Shown piece by piece: positions 63,218-64,000 of a stretch of DNA of 64,000 bases. The notes under the pieces are model-generated. The model was not told where the DNA came from, ran no database searches, and saw only the letters and a list, made by a program, of their open reading frames with translations. Origin of the DNA: Apodemia mormo (lineage: Eukaryota; Arthropoda; Insecta; Lepidoptera; Riodinidae); contig JAUPFN010000007.1 of the NCBI GenBank assembly GCA_036924255.1, positions 36,881,414 to 36,945,413 of the forward strand. The letters are read 5' to 3'. Made by a program: the position numbers and the translations under genes. The first letter of the stretch is position 1, and the number at the start of each line of letters is the position of its first letter.

Positions 63218-63445
63218 TAGTGGCGAGATCTAATGCCACATGCATAGGTTCACCGGCAACCTTACCCTCCAAACCGGAACACGACAGCGACCAGCATTGA
63301 ACACTGAACAGCAGGAATAGGTAAGGTAAAATCTACCACCTAGTAGCCACGATGGTAGTGACTCGCATAGCCAATTTTACGACCTGCCTGGCAGAACGGC
63401 AGTTGGCCTATTCTTCAAAGGAGCCCGGGACAAATGAGGGGAAAT
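63218..63445 (-). mobile_element. RepA retroposon, 5' two thirds
   Basis: 'agtggcgagatctaatgcca' to 'aggagcccgggacaaatgag'. The poly(A) end is missing and small internal deletions occur. Confidence 0.75.
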
Positions 63446-64000
63446 AATAAAAAAACTAGAGATGGGGAAATACCGATATTTCACAAGATTAGGTGATACT
63501 AATATATTCACTTTGAAATATTATAATATCTTACCTAATATATCAGTATCAACTAATATTTCACTGTAATTTGGACCTTAAATTAACATTAATAAGATCT
63601 GATACTGATACTGTAGGAAAATATCTTAACTAATATATCCTTATTAATTACTAATAAACCATAAAGCAAAAGTAATAAGATCATACGGATACTGCAGGAT
63701 AGACATGCGCAAAACATCACCTTATGAAGTAATGTGATGCAACATTACCTTTTTGGTCAGGTGATATTACTCGATAACATTACGCATTACCCGAAACATT
63801 ACGCGACGCATTCGAAAAATTTGATAACGTTTGTACTTCAACTGTACTACTATTACTTCAGGTGATACGTAATATACTTATATACTATATACTTATATAT
63901 GCTATATTACTTATATAATATAGTATATTAATATATAATATACTATATTACTTGTTGCACTGCCGTAAATCGTAATACATTTAGCTTACAGTTAGAAAAA
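63446..64000. other. Unassigned DNA rich in attac/gtaat and AT words
   Basis: It starts with 'ctagagatggggaaatacc', a possible hAT-type end (cagagatggg-like). No matching right end lies in the window. 63715-63800 is dense in inverted 'gtaat...attac' words. Confidence 0.4.

Overview
This window looks like transposon-dense intergenic or intronic DNA from a moth or butterfly (Lepidoptera). The sequence is AT-rich and has no prokaryotic gene structure. It is built almost entirely from repeat types typical of lepidopteran genomes: tRNA-derived SINEs with clear A and B boxes, short Helitrons with TC...CTAG|T ends, poly(A)-tailed retroposons, the 'agggttccgtac' repeat, and 3' ends of non-LTR retrotransposons. 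The species cannot be named from the sequence. No complete protein-coding gene is present. The only plausible host coding sequence is a short minus-strand first exon at 56829-56895, with a strong splice donor and a CpG-richer upstream region to about 57120. If it is real, much of the rest of the window could lie in its first intron.

Repeat names used here are mine. RepA is a poly(A)-tailed retroposon of about 365 bp with roughly 30 copies or fragments. SINE-1 (about 250 bp) and SINE-2 (about 270 bp) are tRNA-derived. Hel-C, E, F, G, H, I, J, K, L, M and O are families of short non-autonomous Helitrons. RepD is the 'agggttccgtac' repeat. DNA transposons and MITEs are recognised by inverted ends plus target duplications: hAT (1879-2492 and 3530-3732), TA-flanked (7197-7677, and probably 30936-31654), TTA-flanked Harbinger-like (34376-34715), and TTAA-flanked piggyBac-like (61217-61627). 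Readable protein relics are the C-terminus of a hAT transposase (about 2023-2300, minus) and pieces of non-LTR reverse transcriptases (4847-5176, 14690-14883, 15262-15500, 24950-25300, 36840-37133).

Layout. 1-3400: unassigned DNA, then a hAT relic inside a Helitron end, and SINE-2. 3383-5400: a Helitron carrying a hAT MITE and, 14 bp further on, a second inverted-repeat element that itself holds two Helitrons and a LINE 3' end. 5.7-10.5 kb: RepD, RepA, a TA MITE and runs of Helitrons, one holding a minisatellite made from Helitron-end-like sequence. 10.5-20.5 kb: RepA copies, SINE and LINE relics, and microsatellites. 20.7-22.5 kb: three head-to-tail Hel-E copies, each with a different internal insertion. 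22.8-37.9 kb: mixed repeats with longer unassigned stretches. 37.9-40.95 kb: a SINE-1 split by a MITE, with the SINE/MITE junction amplified into a 119-bp tandem array. A RepA insertion in that array was then duplicated as a unit of about 1061 bp. 41-53 kb: RepA, SINE-1, Helitrons and a perfect 32-bp-arm hairpin. 53.6-54.7 kb: a 44-bp minisatellite with TGACTCA in most units. 55-57.1 kb: Helitrons and the candidate exon. 57.4-64 kb: more RepA, RepD, Helitrons and SINEs, and the TTAA MITE.

These pieces do not form a pathway. What can be read is the history of insertion and amplification: who inserted into whom, which copies were duplicated together, and how satellites arose from transposon junctions. 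Boundaries of degenerate copies are accurate to about 5-20 bp. Divergence, copy number elsewhere and expression cannot be judged here.
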